Positions 48,446 to 60,582 of a stretch of 64,000 nt of DNA are shown in pieces. Source of the stretch: Seiridium cupressi (lineage: Eukaryota; Ascomycota; Sordariomycetes; Amphisphaeriales; Sporocadaceae); the NCBI GenBank assembly GCA_036674765.1, contig JARVKI010000008.1:496001-560000 (forward strand), given 5' to 3'. The notes below the pieces were generated by a model. The model saw only the letters and a list, made by a program, of their open reading frames with translations. It was not told the origin of the DNA and searched no databases. Made by a program: the position numbers and the translations under genes. Within the stretch, counting starts at the first letter, position 1, and every line of letters begins with the position of its first letter.

Positions 48446-50071
48446 AGAGTGGAACTTGAGGTTGCGATGTGATTGGCTTGCTAGCGTGAGTGGTGCTCTT
48501 CTTATAGGTAGATCAATTGATGCCTTTGATGTGATGACTTTGATTGAATTGTTTTTCTTGATACACTCGATTTTGTTCTGTCCATGCCACGATGAACTCA
48601 GCTCTATTTATAATACCCAGCTTCCACCCAAATACCTGTTATTGCGCCTTTCTGAAAAATTTGCTGTCATCCTCTGAAGAATAATTTGACTGTTAGTCAT
48701 CGCTGGACACGCCCTGCGCCGCAAGCGACGCAAGCCGACACGCCTTGTGGGCCGAAGGGCGGGAGGATTAAGGTTTGGCAGATCAAAGGGGCATAGCGTC
48801 GTCACACCATTAGTCGGAATGACAAACGGTGCTCGGGATTCAATGGCTGTGGCACGGCTATCACGTTAGGCGGAACGTTGCTCGGCTTAGTATCGGATGC
48901 CAGCCATCTCGCTTTCGAGCGCCCTTATGTCAACGCTCGATCGCTACGGGCCCGTGCATCGGATGGTTGGTGTCATCGCGCATCGTGCATCGTGCAGCGC
49001 CTTCTCCGATCTTCTCTTTGCGGGAAGAGTGAAGCCACCGGCCACGAGATGCTTCTAGGGCGGGCGCAGTCGTTTGGCGCGACATAATGTTTCACTGCTT
49101 GGAGCGTTTCTAAAAACGACATTTGTGCTAGTGATAGTGTGTTCTAAGCTCTGTTGCATTGACAGCCAGCAGCCTAGGGGCGCCCGTCTTACCCCTAGAG
49201 CATTGTCAGCACCCCGAACTCTAGTGAGGGACCTCGATCCGTCACGACTGAACGTGCAATATTCGTATTCAGTTGCAAAAGTTGAGATTCAGTTGCAATT
49301 AGGTAAGTTGGGAAAATCTTTCGTCTGCTGAGCACCATTGAGCTTCGCCTTCTCGGCACAGCATGCCCGAAGAGGAAAGCTCGCGGCCCCTGTGGCTGTC
49401 GCTAAACCTTCTGAACCAGTAAGAGTCGCTGATCCTCCCAGGTGGTAGGCACGAATTACTGGCGTACCAATAGTATTTCAACCCGAAGTTAATTGGAAAA
49501 TTTGAAAACAATCAGGGGTAGCCAATGCTGAGAATTCTTCCAAGGATCTCTAGCATCTATGAATAAAGCATTCCAATTGCGGTTGGCCACACGCCACGCG
49601 CCGCGTTTTGCGTGTCAACGTTTTGCTTCGATCCTAGTCTGAGGGAATGCCGCACATCTCCTCGGTCGGGGTCACATCATATGACTATGTGTCAAGAGCC
49701 ACGATTCGGGAACCACGGAATCCAGAAGACTCGAACGATCAGATTCGTCTGTAGGAAACATGCTGACCATACTCGTGTTCATGACAGTAGGCCTGCACTT
49801 GGCAGTGCTGACCCAGACCAGACCACTATTCGAACACAGGGGACAGGCGCTTAGCGTACGGTTGCCATTAGCAAAATTACGCCTTGGTTCGCCGATGTTT
49901 TCGGCTTTCCGACAAGCTCGGAAGGACACTTGTTGGAAGCATCGATCAACATATGAGAGTGGTACAAGCGAGGCTGCAGATCGACCTTCATGGAGGAATG
50001 CCTTCACCTAAATCGCCCTAGGATCGCGGCGTTTACGTTCGAGAGCGCTATCATCCAGGACCTTGCAAGTT
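48446..50071. other. Intergenic, no gene recognised
   Basis: Short frames only. The right end is the 3' flank of the Zn2Cys6 factor. Confidence 0.5.
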
Positions 50072-52376
50072 TCACTCAACACTATAGAAGAGCTTTTCGA
50101 GCTCTGCAAGTTCTTGGACAAGGTTCGGACTATCGAACTGGAAGTCCAACTCATCCCACTGCGGGCTCACTTCCGCAACCTCGACCGAGTCCGAATCACC
50201 GACCACGTGGTTCTCGATATCCTGAGAGGATAGATCGGTAACCCAAGTTGTCGCAGCAGTCTGGGCGGACTGTGAATAAGGTAAACGCTGTTCAGTCCTG
50301 CGAATTGGCTCGATGACCAGGACTTGTTCCATGTAGTGCTTGACTGCGCGACGCACTTCCCCTGCGACACGATGGCGATATTTTGTTACTGCTGCGGAAA
50401 AGTCCACAAGAATGTCATGGTAGGATTTTGCTTGTGGGCTTGTTTCCGCCATCTCACTCAAGATACTCAAAGTGTCTCCAAAGGCATCCTCGATGTCTTT
50501 CCGTGGCTCGCCCGCAAACATGGAGAACCCCAAGATGAGGCCAGAGCCGAATAGGCAAGCGCTAGGTGACGAACATCAGTATATCAAGCGTCTTGATGAC
50601 GACAAAGTTCTGGGACTTACTTCATTAAGCATAGATTACCAAACGAGAACCCGAACTGCTGAGCCTTTCGGCACATATCAGCCATGTAAATAGCCGAACT
50701 AACACAAACTTGCGCCAGCTTTGACACGATATTGTTCTTGATCGTCATATCAGTTGCTTCGTCGGGATCCTCTATGAGATGATCTGGTGCCCTTCCGCGG
50801 AGCCTTGAAAGCAAGTACGCGACAAGGAATGGCCTTGTTATGAGCATTACGGAAAAGTAATAAACACACGAGACGTGAGTATTCCCAACCAGGATTTGCC
50901 GTTCGGCCGAGTCCATCTCTGTGTTCTCGGCAACTTTGAAGACCCTGGCCGTGGCAGGGAGGCTCTGAGTCCATCTTCGCAAATTCTCGAGCGATACTTC
51001 GGCAGTTGGCACGTGCAGTACATGTCTGGATCGTAACTGCTGGGCTATGTTCTCGATTAACCGAGCTCCTTCAATCATGGACGTGAAAGCAGATTGGTTC
51101 GTCGCTGGTAACGATACACAACTCCGGGGATGACTAGAGTCAAGCCAAACATCTGGCACACCTGGAGTACGTCCTAGAATAAAGCTGGTTAGGACTTCAA
51201 GGACCCTCAAACTGTTCCAAGTTCTCGATCTATACGAGTCAGCTGAGGAATTGAGGCATATCAAAGGGATTCCAGTTACCTGATCTGAAAGTCCTGTATT
51301 GATGTGGCCCTAGTGTCCCCGTGATGCAGCCCCAAGAGGACTGCAGCTCTTGCACTGATACCGATGTACATGGAAGCAGCATTCCTCTGACAAGCTCCTA
51401 GCATGTAAAAAGCTAACAACAGGAACAGTCTAACCATGCTTAGGCTGGGGTTAGCTAGCATGCCTCCAAAAGCTAGCTGTCTAGCTCTCAAGACGAAGGC
51501 GTTTGCAGTGCGCAGGTGACTGTCGTTCTTGGGGAGGGCTTGAGCACCGATTGCCAAGGCGACATCCAAAGCGGCTAGATCCTCAGCTGCTGGAGGATGA
51601 GAATGGGCTGTGCTTTCTGCAGTCCTCGCAGTAACTAGCGTATCGACCTCGTCTGCACTGAAGAGATCGATCAATCCGCTGGTCTACAAAGAGAGTCAAC
51701 TAGGCTTCTCATGCGGCGATATTGGCCGAATACGGACCGCTTCAAAATATGAGTCCAGTAGTGCGTACAACTCTTCAGCTGAATGAGTTGGTGCAGGACA
51801 TGCATCCTGGTCGCTTTCTGTTTGCTGGGCAACGACATCATGTTCGTCGTCGGTAAAGCTTGTTGGGCCGACAAATGGTCGCAGAGTCTTTCGTAGGAAA
51901 TAGAGGAAGGATAGAGCTGGAGTCTCGCCAGTGGATTCTTGCATTAAAGTCAGCTCAAACCAAATCTCCAGCAAAGGTGAGTACGAACCCTTGTTTGCTG
52001 TTTGTTGTCCTCGTAGAGGCATCTGGGGTAGTTGAGTGGACCCATCATCAGTAGGAGTGGGACTAAACGAAGTCACGGCAGACACAGGAGAGATGTTCGA
52101 GGCATAAGCACGGGTCACTGGCGTCATTCGCTGGTCTGCAGGTTGTGTATCCCTTGCGCTCTGTGGGATATGACTATCGTGGTCATTGGCTCTGCGCGAA
52201 GTGCTGGTCCGGCGCCGACGGTCGATGTCTGTGTAAGTACACGAGGAAGCTCGCTTGCGACACAGGCAGGCTGAGCAGGGTATCTGCGAATTGCAACGGA
52301 TCTTCGACGCTTTGCATGAGTTGCAAGCCCGCGAGGACCGTTGCCTGTCCTCGGGCCGTACTCTGGGTCGGGGCAT
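50072..52376 (-). CDS. Zn2Cys6 transcription factor
   Basis: Four exons: 52376-51738, 51683-51280, 51229-50621, 50561-50072; 713 residues, junctions in phase. The binuclear zinc cluster is at 18-46 (Cys 18, 21, 28, 34, 37, 46; ACNSCKASKIRCNS). The middle has the fungal_trans pattern (PALSFLYFLRKTLRPFVGP, LLDSYFEA, LFLLLAFYMLGACQRNAA, LLGLHHGD, then SRTWNSLRVLEVLTSFILGR after intron 2). The first donor (gtccgt) is weak, but the join restores the domain. The acceptor gtatag for intron 2 was chosen because the nearer ctcag creates a stop. It is nuclear and sequence-specific by family. As the first gene of a compact metabolic block it is the natural candidate regulator of the genes to its right. 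Confidence 0.88.
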
Positions 52377-53900
52377 AGAGTGGGAATCCGGGAGCCGGAG
52401 CTCAAGAGATTGGATCCCGGAAGGGGTCACAGGCCTCGTATGCAAACAGTTCGATTACAATTTCGGCTATCGCACAGGCGCATCTTGGGTGTCGGTCTCG
52501 TCTGAGAGGATATCCGAATATCTGAATCCTCGGGAAAATCGGTCATTGAATTCTCCTCGGGGCAAGGTCAACCCATGAGAACAAACCCAACCCCAGTCGC
52601 GGACTTTGATCGCGTTGATGCCAGATGCCTCCAATTAAGGACCAGTGCAATCTGCTAATCTATTAATCTACATTGTACTCAACTCCATAGGTGCGATAGT
52701 CTAGCGGCGATCTTGGGGTCGACCCGCTTTGCTGGGGCTGCTCCGACGCTCTTCGGAAGTGTTCTCCTAGCGTCTGCGCCCACTGCACTGTAGACACAAT
52801 GAGCGATGTCACCCAGGTTGGTGCATTATCCGCCCAGCGCTAAATAGGGCCCAGTGCCAGCTTCTTTGCATCAAGATCCCCGTTAGTCGAAGAGAGTGGT
52901 TCAGAACTTGAACATCATGAGGGTAGTTGATGTCTATGTGAAAATGCAAATTTGAGAGGAATAGTAAGCATCCCAGCTTTGACAATGCATGAAGAAATTA
53001 TGACGGCGCTAGAGGTGTTGGACATGAGGTAATAGAGGAAAGACCCAAGAAGGAAAAAAAAAAAAAAAAAAAGCAAGAAAAAGTAAAAAAGGCAATTTTT
53101 CCCTGGAATTGAACCCAGGTACTCCAATGGACCTTTTTAAATTTTGCCAGTTACACCACACAGAGGACCCCGATCAGATCTAGAAGGCGGCTGGTGGAAG
53201 TTGAGAGCTTTCCAAAGCTCATAAGGGTAACGGCAGGGCAACAACAGCATCCGCCGAGCAACCGTCTGCAGCATCGTCAAGCAGCAACAATCCCGCCGTC
53301 GTCCCGGATCTACTAGATTATTACTGCTTCATTGATCGACTTAAGCCAGCGCCTTTGTAAAGAGGCTGAGTGGATAAAGAGAAGCGGACGCATATCCCTT
53401 GCAGACCAACAGAGCAATTCGTACAGATCTTTTCACTTATTCGTCTAATACTGCTCTGACGCCGAGAAATTGTTCGCAACTCGCCATGCTCAAGATCTCA
53501 TGTGTCTCTTGCTAACCGCTAATCTCCATGATGGAAGTCAACAATCACCTGAAGCCCCGCTACGGGTTGCCAACGTTAAAATCGCTACATCGCGCTGCCA
53601 GAACACTGGTAGCTGAGCTGCACCCAAGCCAAGCGTCGGAGTTAGGACTACCTTTGGCGTTCCTGGGCGTCCACTTTCGCATGCGGATCCCATGACACTT
53701 CCCATCCGTTATTGACTTCTCAAAAATTCCAGAGGGCTAGTTTGGTCGATCCCAGCAGCCTTTGAGTTCTCATCAGTTGTTACTGAAATGTGCGGCTTCC
53801 GACATTGCTTTGGTGCCTGTCCAAAGAATACCACAGACCTAATTTCCCCGTTCCCGTCGATAGCCTCTATCAACGAAGGATAAGCTGATGGTGTGTAAAC
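52377..53900. other. Intergenic with poly-A tract and tRNA-like element
   Basis: Promoter of the Zn2Cys6 factor at the left. A 19-A run occupies 53054-53072 next to a tRNA-like sequence. No coding sequence recognised. Confidence 0.5.
53095..53168 (-). pseudogene. tRNA-like pseudogene or tRNA-derived element
   Basis: The minus strand has an A-box-like TGGTGTAACTGG and a B-box-like GGGTTCAATTCC, with a T stem CCTGG/CCAGG whose loop is one base too long. The anticodon region is A/T-rich and does not fold, and the acceptor ends do not pair. Downstream on the same strand is a long T run (the 53054-53072 poly-A), which would act as a Pol III terminator. Confidence 0.5.
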
Positions 53901-54254
53901 TTAATGCAGGTTAGCGAAAGGGTCCGTATCAGATACCGAGCATACTCCAAAGGAATCCATACCTATGATCCCGTATCTTGATTTATCGCTGCATTGGTCA
54001 TGAAAGGAGAGCGCTTCGGTGGCTTCCCTCAGTTCATCTCTGATTCTAAGGTCGGTATAGCTCGGCGAGATTCTGAGATGAGCTACTATATATCCCTCTT
54101 GCGCGTATGCTTGCTGCGGATCCACATTGAGACCTGCGGGTGCGCCGGCTTGTGTTACAATGACAAGTCCCGGGCCGTGGCTATGAGGGCCGAGTGGAGT
54201 CTGCAAGGTCAGGCTCGGTGTGATGCGTTCGGGCCGCGAGGTATCGACAGCCAT
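53901..54254 (-). pseudogene. N-terminal fragment of a dienelactone-hydrolase-like protein
   Basis: 117 codons with ATG at 54254. The start (ERITPSLTLQTPLGPHSHGP, GLVIVTQ, GLNVDPQQAYAQEGYIVAHL) has the beta-strand and loop pattern of fungal alpha/beta hydrolases of the dienelactone hydrolase group, and YGIIGMDSFGV sits where the nucleophile elbow would begin. The frame then stops, far short of a full domain, and I find no continuation downstream. It may be a truncated pseudogene or a short gene I have misjudged. It lies inside the right-hand metabolic block. Confidence 0.4.
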
Positions 54255-54886
54255 CTTCTGAGAAAACTTTAATTATAAACGCGTGAGTGATCCGGTAGGT
54301 CAGCAAAGGGTGAATCTGTGCTCCTGCTCGCTCTCACCGTTGACATGTCTACGCTGATGTGGGTCTGCGCAGCGGAAGACCGAAGGTTTGGTGGAGAACT
54401 GACCGACTATTTCGCACAATCACGGAACTTCGGATGCAGCTTCGGAAGTTCTAGATAAGCTTCATCAACGATAAGGCTGGGTATCATTTTATCGTAGAGT
54501 CTGTGGGGGATATACTGGGATACGGTACAAAATCAATAACATCTATTATCCGCACTGTGTGGTGCAGTGGTTGTCATACCACATTACAAGTCGATTCAAA
54601 ACGCGATGGTTTAAAGACCCGCCTATGTCCTTATTGACTTGCATATCTCAGGGACATGACCGCCTAGGATATCCATCACCAACGTCGCTAATGACGGTTT
54701 TGGACGGAAATATGATCAGGGACAAAGTATGGATGAATTTTAAATCCTGCGATATTGGGGTGTTTTGTCTCTTTCATCCATCGGAATGGGGCTGACTATG
54801 AAGATGTCTGTCACCCCTTTACTCATACTCGCAGGAACTGCTACTTAAACAAATTATTCTCGCTTTTCAGGTACGATTCTCGAGGT
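54255..54886. other. Intergenic
   Basis: No supported feature. 3' flank of the flavocytochrome gene at the right end. Confidence 0.5.
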
Positions 54887-56579
54887 CTATAATCTTGGTC
54901 GTGGGAAGGATGCACCATATTGAAGACCGGAGACATCAACCTGTAAGAACATGAGAGGCGCGTTCTGGTTTTATCGTCATGGGATAGACTTACATATGAG
55001 GAGTTGAGCTCGCTGAGCTGCTGAACCCCAAGCAAGGCCATTGTAGTCTCAATTTCATGCTTGAGTATCTTCATTGCCTTGGTTACGCCTGCTTCGCCGA
55101 AGACGAGGGCGTAGAGGAAAGCCCGGCCAAGGCCAACGGCCTTCGCACCTAGCGCTAATGCCTTGACGATGTCCGAGCCGCGCTCAACACCACCATCGAC
55201 AATGACTTCACACCGATCGAAGACCTCCGGGCAATGCTGCCGCATCTCGACAAGAGTTTCGATGGCTGACGGTGCGCTGTCGAGCTGACGCCCGCCATGA
55301 TTCGAGAGCCAAGGATGAACCCCGTAATGCAGACATAGAGCAGCGTCTTCCCAGCATTGTATGCCTTTGATGGCGATTGGGAGATCTGTGATACCTCGCA
55401 TCCACTTGACTGCGGATGGCCAGTCGAAACTCGACCACACTGGTCTAATGATAAGTTAGCAGCGCTGGAATCAAGTTTACTTATGTTGAATACTCACGGT
55501 CTCCTGACTGTAGGTTCTCTTTCGTGGGACTCACTCTCCTCTTCAGCGTCGTCGTTCTGCTGCAGTGCCTCCTCTGCGAGACTGGCGCGTACGTCGCTCT
55601 CCCTCTTCCCTGCTCGGATCGCATCTATTGTCAACGCAAAGCCCTTATACCCCAGAGCAACGGCGTTCCTGATCTCCTGTTCTGAGATCTTCAACTCGGC
55701 TTTTACATATATCTGCCAGTAAAGCGTCTGGTCTGTAGTACGAGCGGCCGCCATCTCCTCCTGAGTACATCCAGCGCCATTGCAAACCCAATGCAGTGCA
55801 CCATGCTTTCCAGCGGCTTTCGTCATCAGAACTTCGCCTGTTGGGTTTGCAAGCTTACCACCTCCTGCAGGGCAGATGAAGAATGGGACGGAGAACTTGT
55901 TGCCCAGGATGGTGCAGCTGGTGTCGACGTTCGCAATAGGTCGCAGACCTCGAGGCCGGAATCGCACGTACTTCCAACTAGCACGATTCCAATCCAGGCC
56001 ATACTCATCTTCTGCTCCAGTTTTAAAGACTGCTGGTATTAGCTTTGAGTATCTGAAAGATTTGTTTCACTCTCACTTACAAGCGAACGATCTTGGCGGC
56101 AGCGCTTTCGCAGCGATTTTCTCGAAATCGGATATACTTATAACGGAAGAAAGCTTGATCTTTTTCGGTGCAGGTTGCACGGCCAACGATTCAGTGCTGA
56201 CTGTTTCTTGAAGGGCGGAAGCATCTCGACTCTTTCGAATTGGTTCGTTCCCCGGAACATACCCCAGCTTCTGTCTTGACGCTTGATTCAGCCTATGATC
56301 GCTTTGTCTGTAGTTGCACTTACTGCGGCTTCAAAAATTTCTGCAGCGTATCCGCTGGATGAATAGGGGTAAAAGCTGCGGTGGCATCTCCTCCACCATA
56401 ATTCAAGATCACAGTAGCACCTCCTGGGTGCGAATCCAAGAAGTCAGTGACATCGTAGACGCTATTATCGATTATAATCCAGCAGCTCTGCTCCGACGCA
56501 TGCTCTTCGACTTCAGACCTGGTATATCCATGAGTTTACGAACTATCAGTCGAGCAGTGGTTACTGACCTCGTCAACAT
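54887..56579 (-). CDS. Flavocytochrome b2-type FMN-dependent 2-hydroxyacid (L-lactate) dehydrogenase
   Basis: Six exons: 56579-56569 (only 11 nt), 56518-56324, 56274-56081, 56029-55498, 55444-54994, 54940-54887; 478 residues, all in phase. The N-terminal cytochrome b5 domain (SEVEEHASEQSCWIIIDNSV, DSHPGGATVIL) has heme ligand candidates His34 and His57. After a linker comes the FMN-dehydrogenase barrel: VRFRPRGLRPIANVDTSCTI, LPIAIKGIQ (FMN-contacting Lys336), SNHGGRQLD (catalytic His359, Arg362) and VDGGVERGSDIVKALALGAK. It oxidises an L-2-hydroxy acid and passes electrons from FMN to heme and probably to cytochrome c. No mitochondrial presequence is visible, unlike yeast Cyb2, so the location is uncertain. 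The micro-exon model was chosen because the b5 frame has no upstream ATG before a TAA. It shares a divergent promoter with the alpha/beta hydrolase. Confidence 0.9.
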
Positions 56580-57018
56580 CTCATCCAAGACTCTGCTCAC
56601 TTTTTCCAGGCTTGGATCGATCGCGTTGTGATCTTCAGTTTGCCTGGCTCAGCAGCCCCTTTTTCTCTGCAAAGTCCAAGGCACAATAGGCTCAGATACT
56701 GACTGTTGGTACAATCGCCGATCATGGCCCCGAGTTCGGCCAATCGATTATCGTCCTGCATTCCATGTCCCGGCCCGACGGTTGTTGGAGCCGTTATCTT
56801 GGCTAGCTGTACTGATTGTGTCGTGGAAACTAACCAATGACTCCACCTCGGCTAAGGGACGGCCGGGGTAATATCCGAGATTAACTAGGACTCTACTTTC
56901 CTTATCCGTATCGGTATTGAACACCATAGAAGGTCGCTCTGCACAAGGTACGCGATCTTATTCTATCATCGATATCGTAATCACGTGCAATATTAACTTG
57001 AATCAACGCACTGTTACC
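56580..57018. promoter_or_regulatory. Divergent promoter of the flavocytochrome and hydrolase genes
   Basis: 439 bp between two divergent start codons. It contains a CCAAT box (56834-56838, plus) and several CGG/CCG triplets, including an inverted pair CTCGG (56847-56851) and CCGAG (56875-56879), of the kind bound by Zn2Cys6 factors. Binding is inferred only. Confidence 0.5.
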
Positions 57019-58370
57019 ATGGATGCCGTGTATGCGAAAATTGAGGAAGAGACGGTGAAGTTTGGGCTCGGGGATGATGAAGTGAGGCGGGATCCTGCAA
57101 AATAAACTATATCGTATTCCAATCACTGATCAATGGTTCAACGCAGAAATGGCGAGAGTTGTACGAGCCCTTATACCCTGCCTTTCCCAAGGACATACGG
57201 GTGATACGGGACGAAGCATATGGCCCAGCCGAGAGAAACCGGCTTGATGTCTATCTACCGAAAGCCGACGATGTCGGCAAGACTGTCATGATGTATGTGC
57301 ACGGAGGAGGCTTCTTCGGTGGTGCCAAGGACTGGAGCGAAAAGGTGAGCTCCTGTCGCGCGAGCCGACCTGCTGATGAGTCAACTAATTGCCCTGCTAG
57401 TGCTACGCAAATATTGGATATTTCTTCGCACAGCGAGGAATCATCACAGTCGTAATCAGCCATCAGCTCGTCCCTCATGTACAGTATCCAGGGGGCGCAA
57501 ATGACATACAGCTTGCCCGAGAGTGGATTTACAAGAACATCGCCAACGAGAAGTATGGAAAGGGATCGACGGATAAGGTGTTTTTGTTTGGCCACTCGTC
57601 CGGCGGTGCCCATATCTGCATGAATCTCTATGCCGCTGGTTAGTGACCCAGCCTCTGAAAAAACGACGAATGCTGATAGGTCATCTTTTAGGCGATCCCG
57701 AAAGAATACCAGAGCAACCTATCTTTCCCCCGGTAGCTGGAGTCATGATTCTCGATGTCCCGTTCTGGTATGACAGGAGGAAGCCCGTGCGACAGAAGAC
57801 GATCCGAAGCTATTACGGATCAGATGCAGAGGAGGTTTGGGGGGTAAGAATCGCAACGCCACTGATAGCGTACGACCTAGCTAATACTGGCCACAGCCAA
57901 AATCTGCCTTGGGCCTTTTCGAAAGACTGCCGAATGGTTCACCTCTATTGTTAGTATTTTTTTGGGATTGGGCAAAATCACCGGGACTGACTTGTAGTTT
58001 GCAGAGACTCGCGTAAGCTGCCCATGTACATAGGCACCGTGGAGTGGGAAGTGTAAGCATACTTGACAAGCCGTACTTCATATGGGCTAATGCCGCTTCC
58101 AAGGCCCGAGACAGCAGATGCATCAGTCATGTTCCTCAATGCGTACCGCGCTCGCAGCCAGCCCACCAGTACACTACCTGTGTTTCACGTGCTGAAGAGG
58201 CACAACCACCTGAGGTATGTTCACTATAGACCGTACATTCACCTTATCTTCTGACAGGAATGACAAATAGCAATGTGTTATCCATTGGTACAGAAGATAC
58301 AGCACAGGCGGACAAAATTCTTGAATTCATCAGTGATTGCCTGGAGATCAAGTCGTCATCGAAGTCGTAA
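57019..58370 (+). CDS. Alpha/beta hydrolase (esterase / formamidase-like, HGGG type)
   Basis: Eight short exons: 57019-57081, 57147-57344, 57401-57638, 57692-57843, 57897-57949, 58005-58052, 58104-58214, 58271-58370; 320 residues. The oxyanion-hole motif is HGGGFFGGAKDW (from about residue 73). The nucleophile elbow is FLFGHSSGGAH with Ser at about 153. An acidic residue in the IGTVEWEV segment and a His in the LKRHNHLSN segment complete a plausible triad. This is the pattern of hormone-sensitive-lipase or kynurenine-formamidase-like fungal hydrolases, probably cytosolic. Acceptors at introns 5 and 7 are not the first AG; they were chosen by phase and to restore RKLPMYIGTVEW and SNVLSIGTED. 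Divergent from the flavocytochrome gene, so the two are probably co-expressed. Confidence 0.85.
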
Positions 58371-59036
58371 GTAAGTCAACTATAGCGAGCGGTATTGTCG
58401 ACAGATGATTGACCAGTATCGTAGGTCTGGCGAAGTAAAACCACGATTGTAACGGCTTAGGTTATATAGCTATCAGTAGTAACGAATGAAACGTTATCAG
58501 TAGCATATTACTGATCACAAGTAGAGGGAGATCAAAGCAACTGTAGATACCTAGTCCCAACGACTCGATATCGCACACTACAAATTGACAATTTACATTA
58601 CAATGGCATTGAATTAACAGCGCCGTACTTCATGAATGCGAGTGCCAATTGGAGGCACATAAACATTGGCATCAACATTGAGCCTCCAAAGATGATCGGA
58701 TTGCTCTCCAGGTCCTCCCCCACTGTCGAGTAATACATTAGTATTAGTGGAGTTGGGGTGGTTGTGCGAGAATTTAGCGTACGCTGACCGCTATAATTAG
58801 TGCACCAAGTCAGATGTGGGCACTAATCAGGGGTCTGTCCCCACCCAGCAGAACTTATGATGGGATACTACCATTGCAACAATGAGCCAATCAAGGTTCG
58901 TCAGCAGGCGTTGTGTTCGTCGGGGATACTTGAACTATATACCGAATGCGTTCAACGCACGAGCTCGAACGTCTACCCCCGCGAGGCGCAACCCTCATTT
59001 GGAGCAGCCAACACACGATAACTGAACACCACGACT
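58371..59036. other. Intergenic
   Basis: 3' flank of the hydrolase and promoter of the MDR reductase. No other supported feature. Confidence 0.5.
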
Positions 59037-60071
59037 ATGGCCGGCAAGGGCGGAGCAGGTACTTACCGTGCCTGGCTATACAGCTCAGCCTCCGGTGGTC
59101 TTGAGTATGCCATCAAGCTCTCGGACGCGCCACTGAAGCCCGCCGGTGAGGATCAGATTCTGGTCAAAGTCCACAGCGTCTGCCTGAATCCCGTCGACCA
59201 CAAACTGTCAGAGCTAGGCCTCCTATCGCGGACGATCATCCCCACGCCCGCCGTACCTTGCATGGACTTCTCTGGGGCAGTGTACTTCAAGAAATGTGGC
59301 GGCGCTGCTGAATCTGCTGATTCCTTCATCGAAGGCGAAATGGTCTCTGGCAGGGTCGGGCCACAGCAGTATGGACCGCTGGGCGAGTACGTTCTTGCCA
59401 AACCTTCGGAGCTGACGAGTCTGCCGGATGGAGTGGATCTGGACCAGGCGAGCTGCATCAGGACAGCGGCCCTGACCGCTTATCAGAGCATCGCGCCGCA
59501 TGTGAAGAAGGGGGACAAGGTCCTCATCAACGGCGGAAGTGGTGGAACGGGTACTTTCGGTATCCAGATTGCCAAGATCCTGGGCTGCCATGTCACAACA
59601 AGCTGCTCCGGGAGAAATGTCGAGCCGTGCAAGAGCCTCGGGGCCGATGAGGTCATCGACTACACGAAAGAGGACGTGGTTCAGGTTTTGAAATCTAAAG
59701 GGACGGTCTTTAAGGTCGCTGTGGACAATGTCGGCTCTTCACCTCCAAATCTGTACTCGGCCGCGGATCATTACCTCTTGCCCGAGGGAAAGTTCGTGCA
59801 GGTCGGCAGCGGCCAGTCCTTTGGTGAGATGAAGAGCACGGCGTTGCGAGCGGTTCTTCCCTCTTTCCTAAGAGGCGGAAAGCGCAGCTGGCAGTTCATG
59901 GTCATTAAAAGTAACCACGACGACAGGGCCAAGATCGGGGAGTGGATGAAGGAGGGCAAAGTCAAGGCTGTCATTGATGAAACCTTCAATTTTGAGCAGG
60001 CATCAAAGGCCTTTGAGAAGCTCAAGACTGGGCGAAGCAGGGGAAATATCGTAATCATGGTTGAAAAGTGA
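59037..60071 (+). CDS. Zinc-less MDR-family reductase (quinone oxidoreductase-like)
   Basis: Intronless, 344 residues, unlike its intron-rich neighbours. The N-terminal GroES-like domain contains YAIKLSDAPLKP, VHSVCLNPVDHKLSE and VPCMDFSGAV, without the zinc-ligand set of alcohol dehydrogenases. The Rossmann domain has VLINGGSGGTGTFGIQIAK (NADPH binding) and SLGADEVIDYTKEDV. The C-terminus has FNFEQASKAFEKLKTGRSRG. This is the quinone oxidoreductase / RTN4IP1-like branch of medium-chain dehydrogenases, which also includes enoyl reductases. NADPH-dependent reduction of a quinone or activated double bond is the likely reaction. The ATG at 59037 follows a clean context (cgactATGg). Confidence 0.92.
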   Translation: MAGKGGAGTYRAWLYSSASGGLEYAIKLSDAPLKPAGEDQILVKVHSVCLNPVDHKLSELGLLSRTIIPTPAVPCMDFSGAVYFKKCGGAAESADSFIEGEMVSGRVGPQQYGPLGEYVLAKPSELTSLPDGVDLDQASCIRTAALTAYQSIAPHVKKGDKVLINGGSGGTGTFGIQIAKILGCHVTTSCSGRNVEPCKSLGADEVIDYTKEDVVQVLKSKGTVFKVAVDNVGSSPPNLYSAADHYLLPEGKFVQVGSGQSFGEMKSTALRAVLPSFLRGGKRSWQFMVIKSNHDDRAKIGEWMKEGKVKAVIDETFNFEQASKAFEKLKTGRSRGNIVIMVEK

Positions 60072-60582
60072 TTAACAATGGACAATGAGTAGATCAGCTA
60101 ATCTTTACTTTCATACTGTGCTTAGCATACACCGTGTTCACCCTGATTGATGGACTATAACCGGTCTTTCCCTTTAGTTTCCTGGTGCTATCACATTGGT
60201 GTGGTTGAAGTCCCAGGATAACTCATGTCTACGGAGAGGGTACACACGCGGATCTGTCACTATTAGATTCCCGTTCATAATCGCTGAGCTCCCTCCCATA
60301 CCGCCATCTTCCGTAGCCCCTACAGCCTCTGTAGTTCTCTATGCAAGCGAAGATTTGTATCAGTAGAACAACGCTTTGATTTCAATAAATGTTTTACTGC
60401 ATACGTGCGGCGACGCAAGCACAAACCCATATGCATTTTCAAGTTATAACGAGACCCGGCAATGAAGGTATGCAGGTGATCGGGAATAGTTCAGTCCTTA
60501 AATTAATTCTGCTATGTATCCATCCCACCACATCCTCTGAACAGGTGCGGAAGCAACAAACGTCGATTACGGTCCTGCTGGC
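60072..60582. other. Convergent 3' intergenic region
   Basis: Downstream ends of the MDR reductase (+) and the MFS transporter (-). No gene. Confidence 0.6.
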
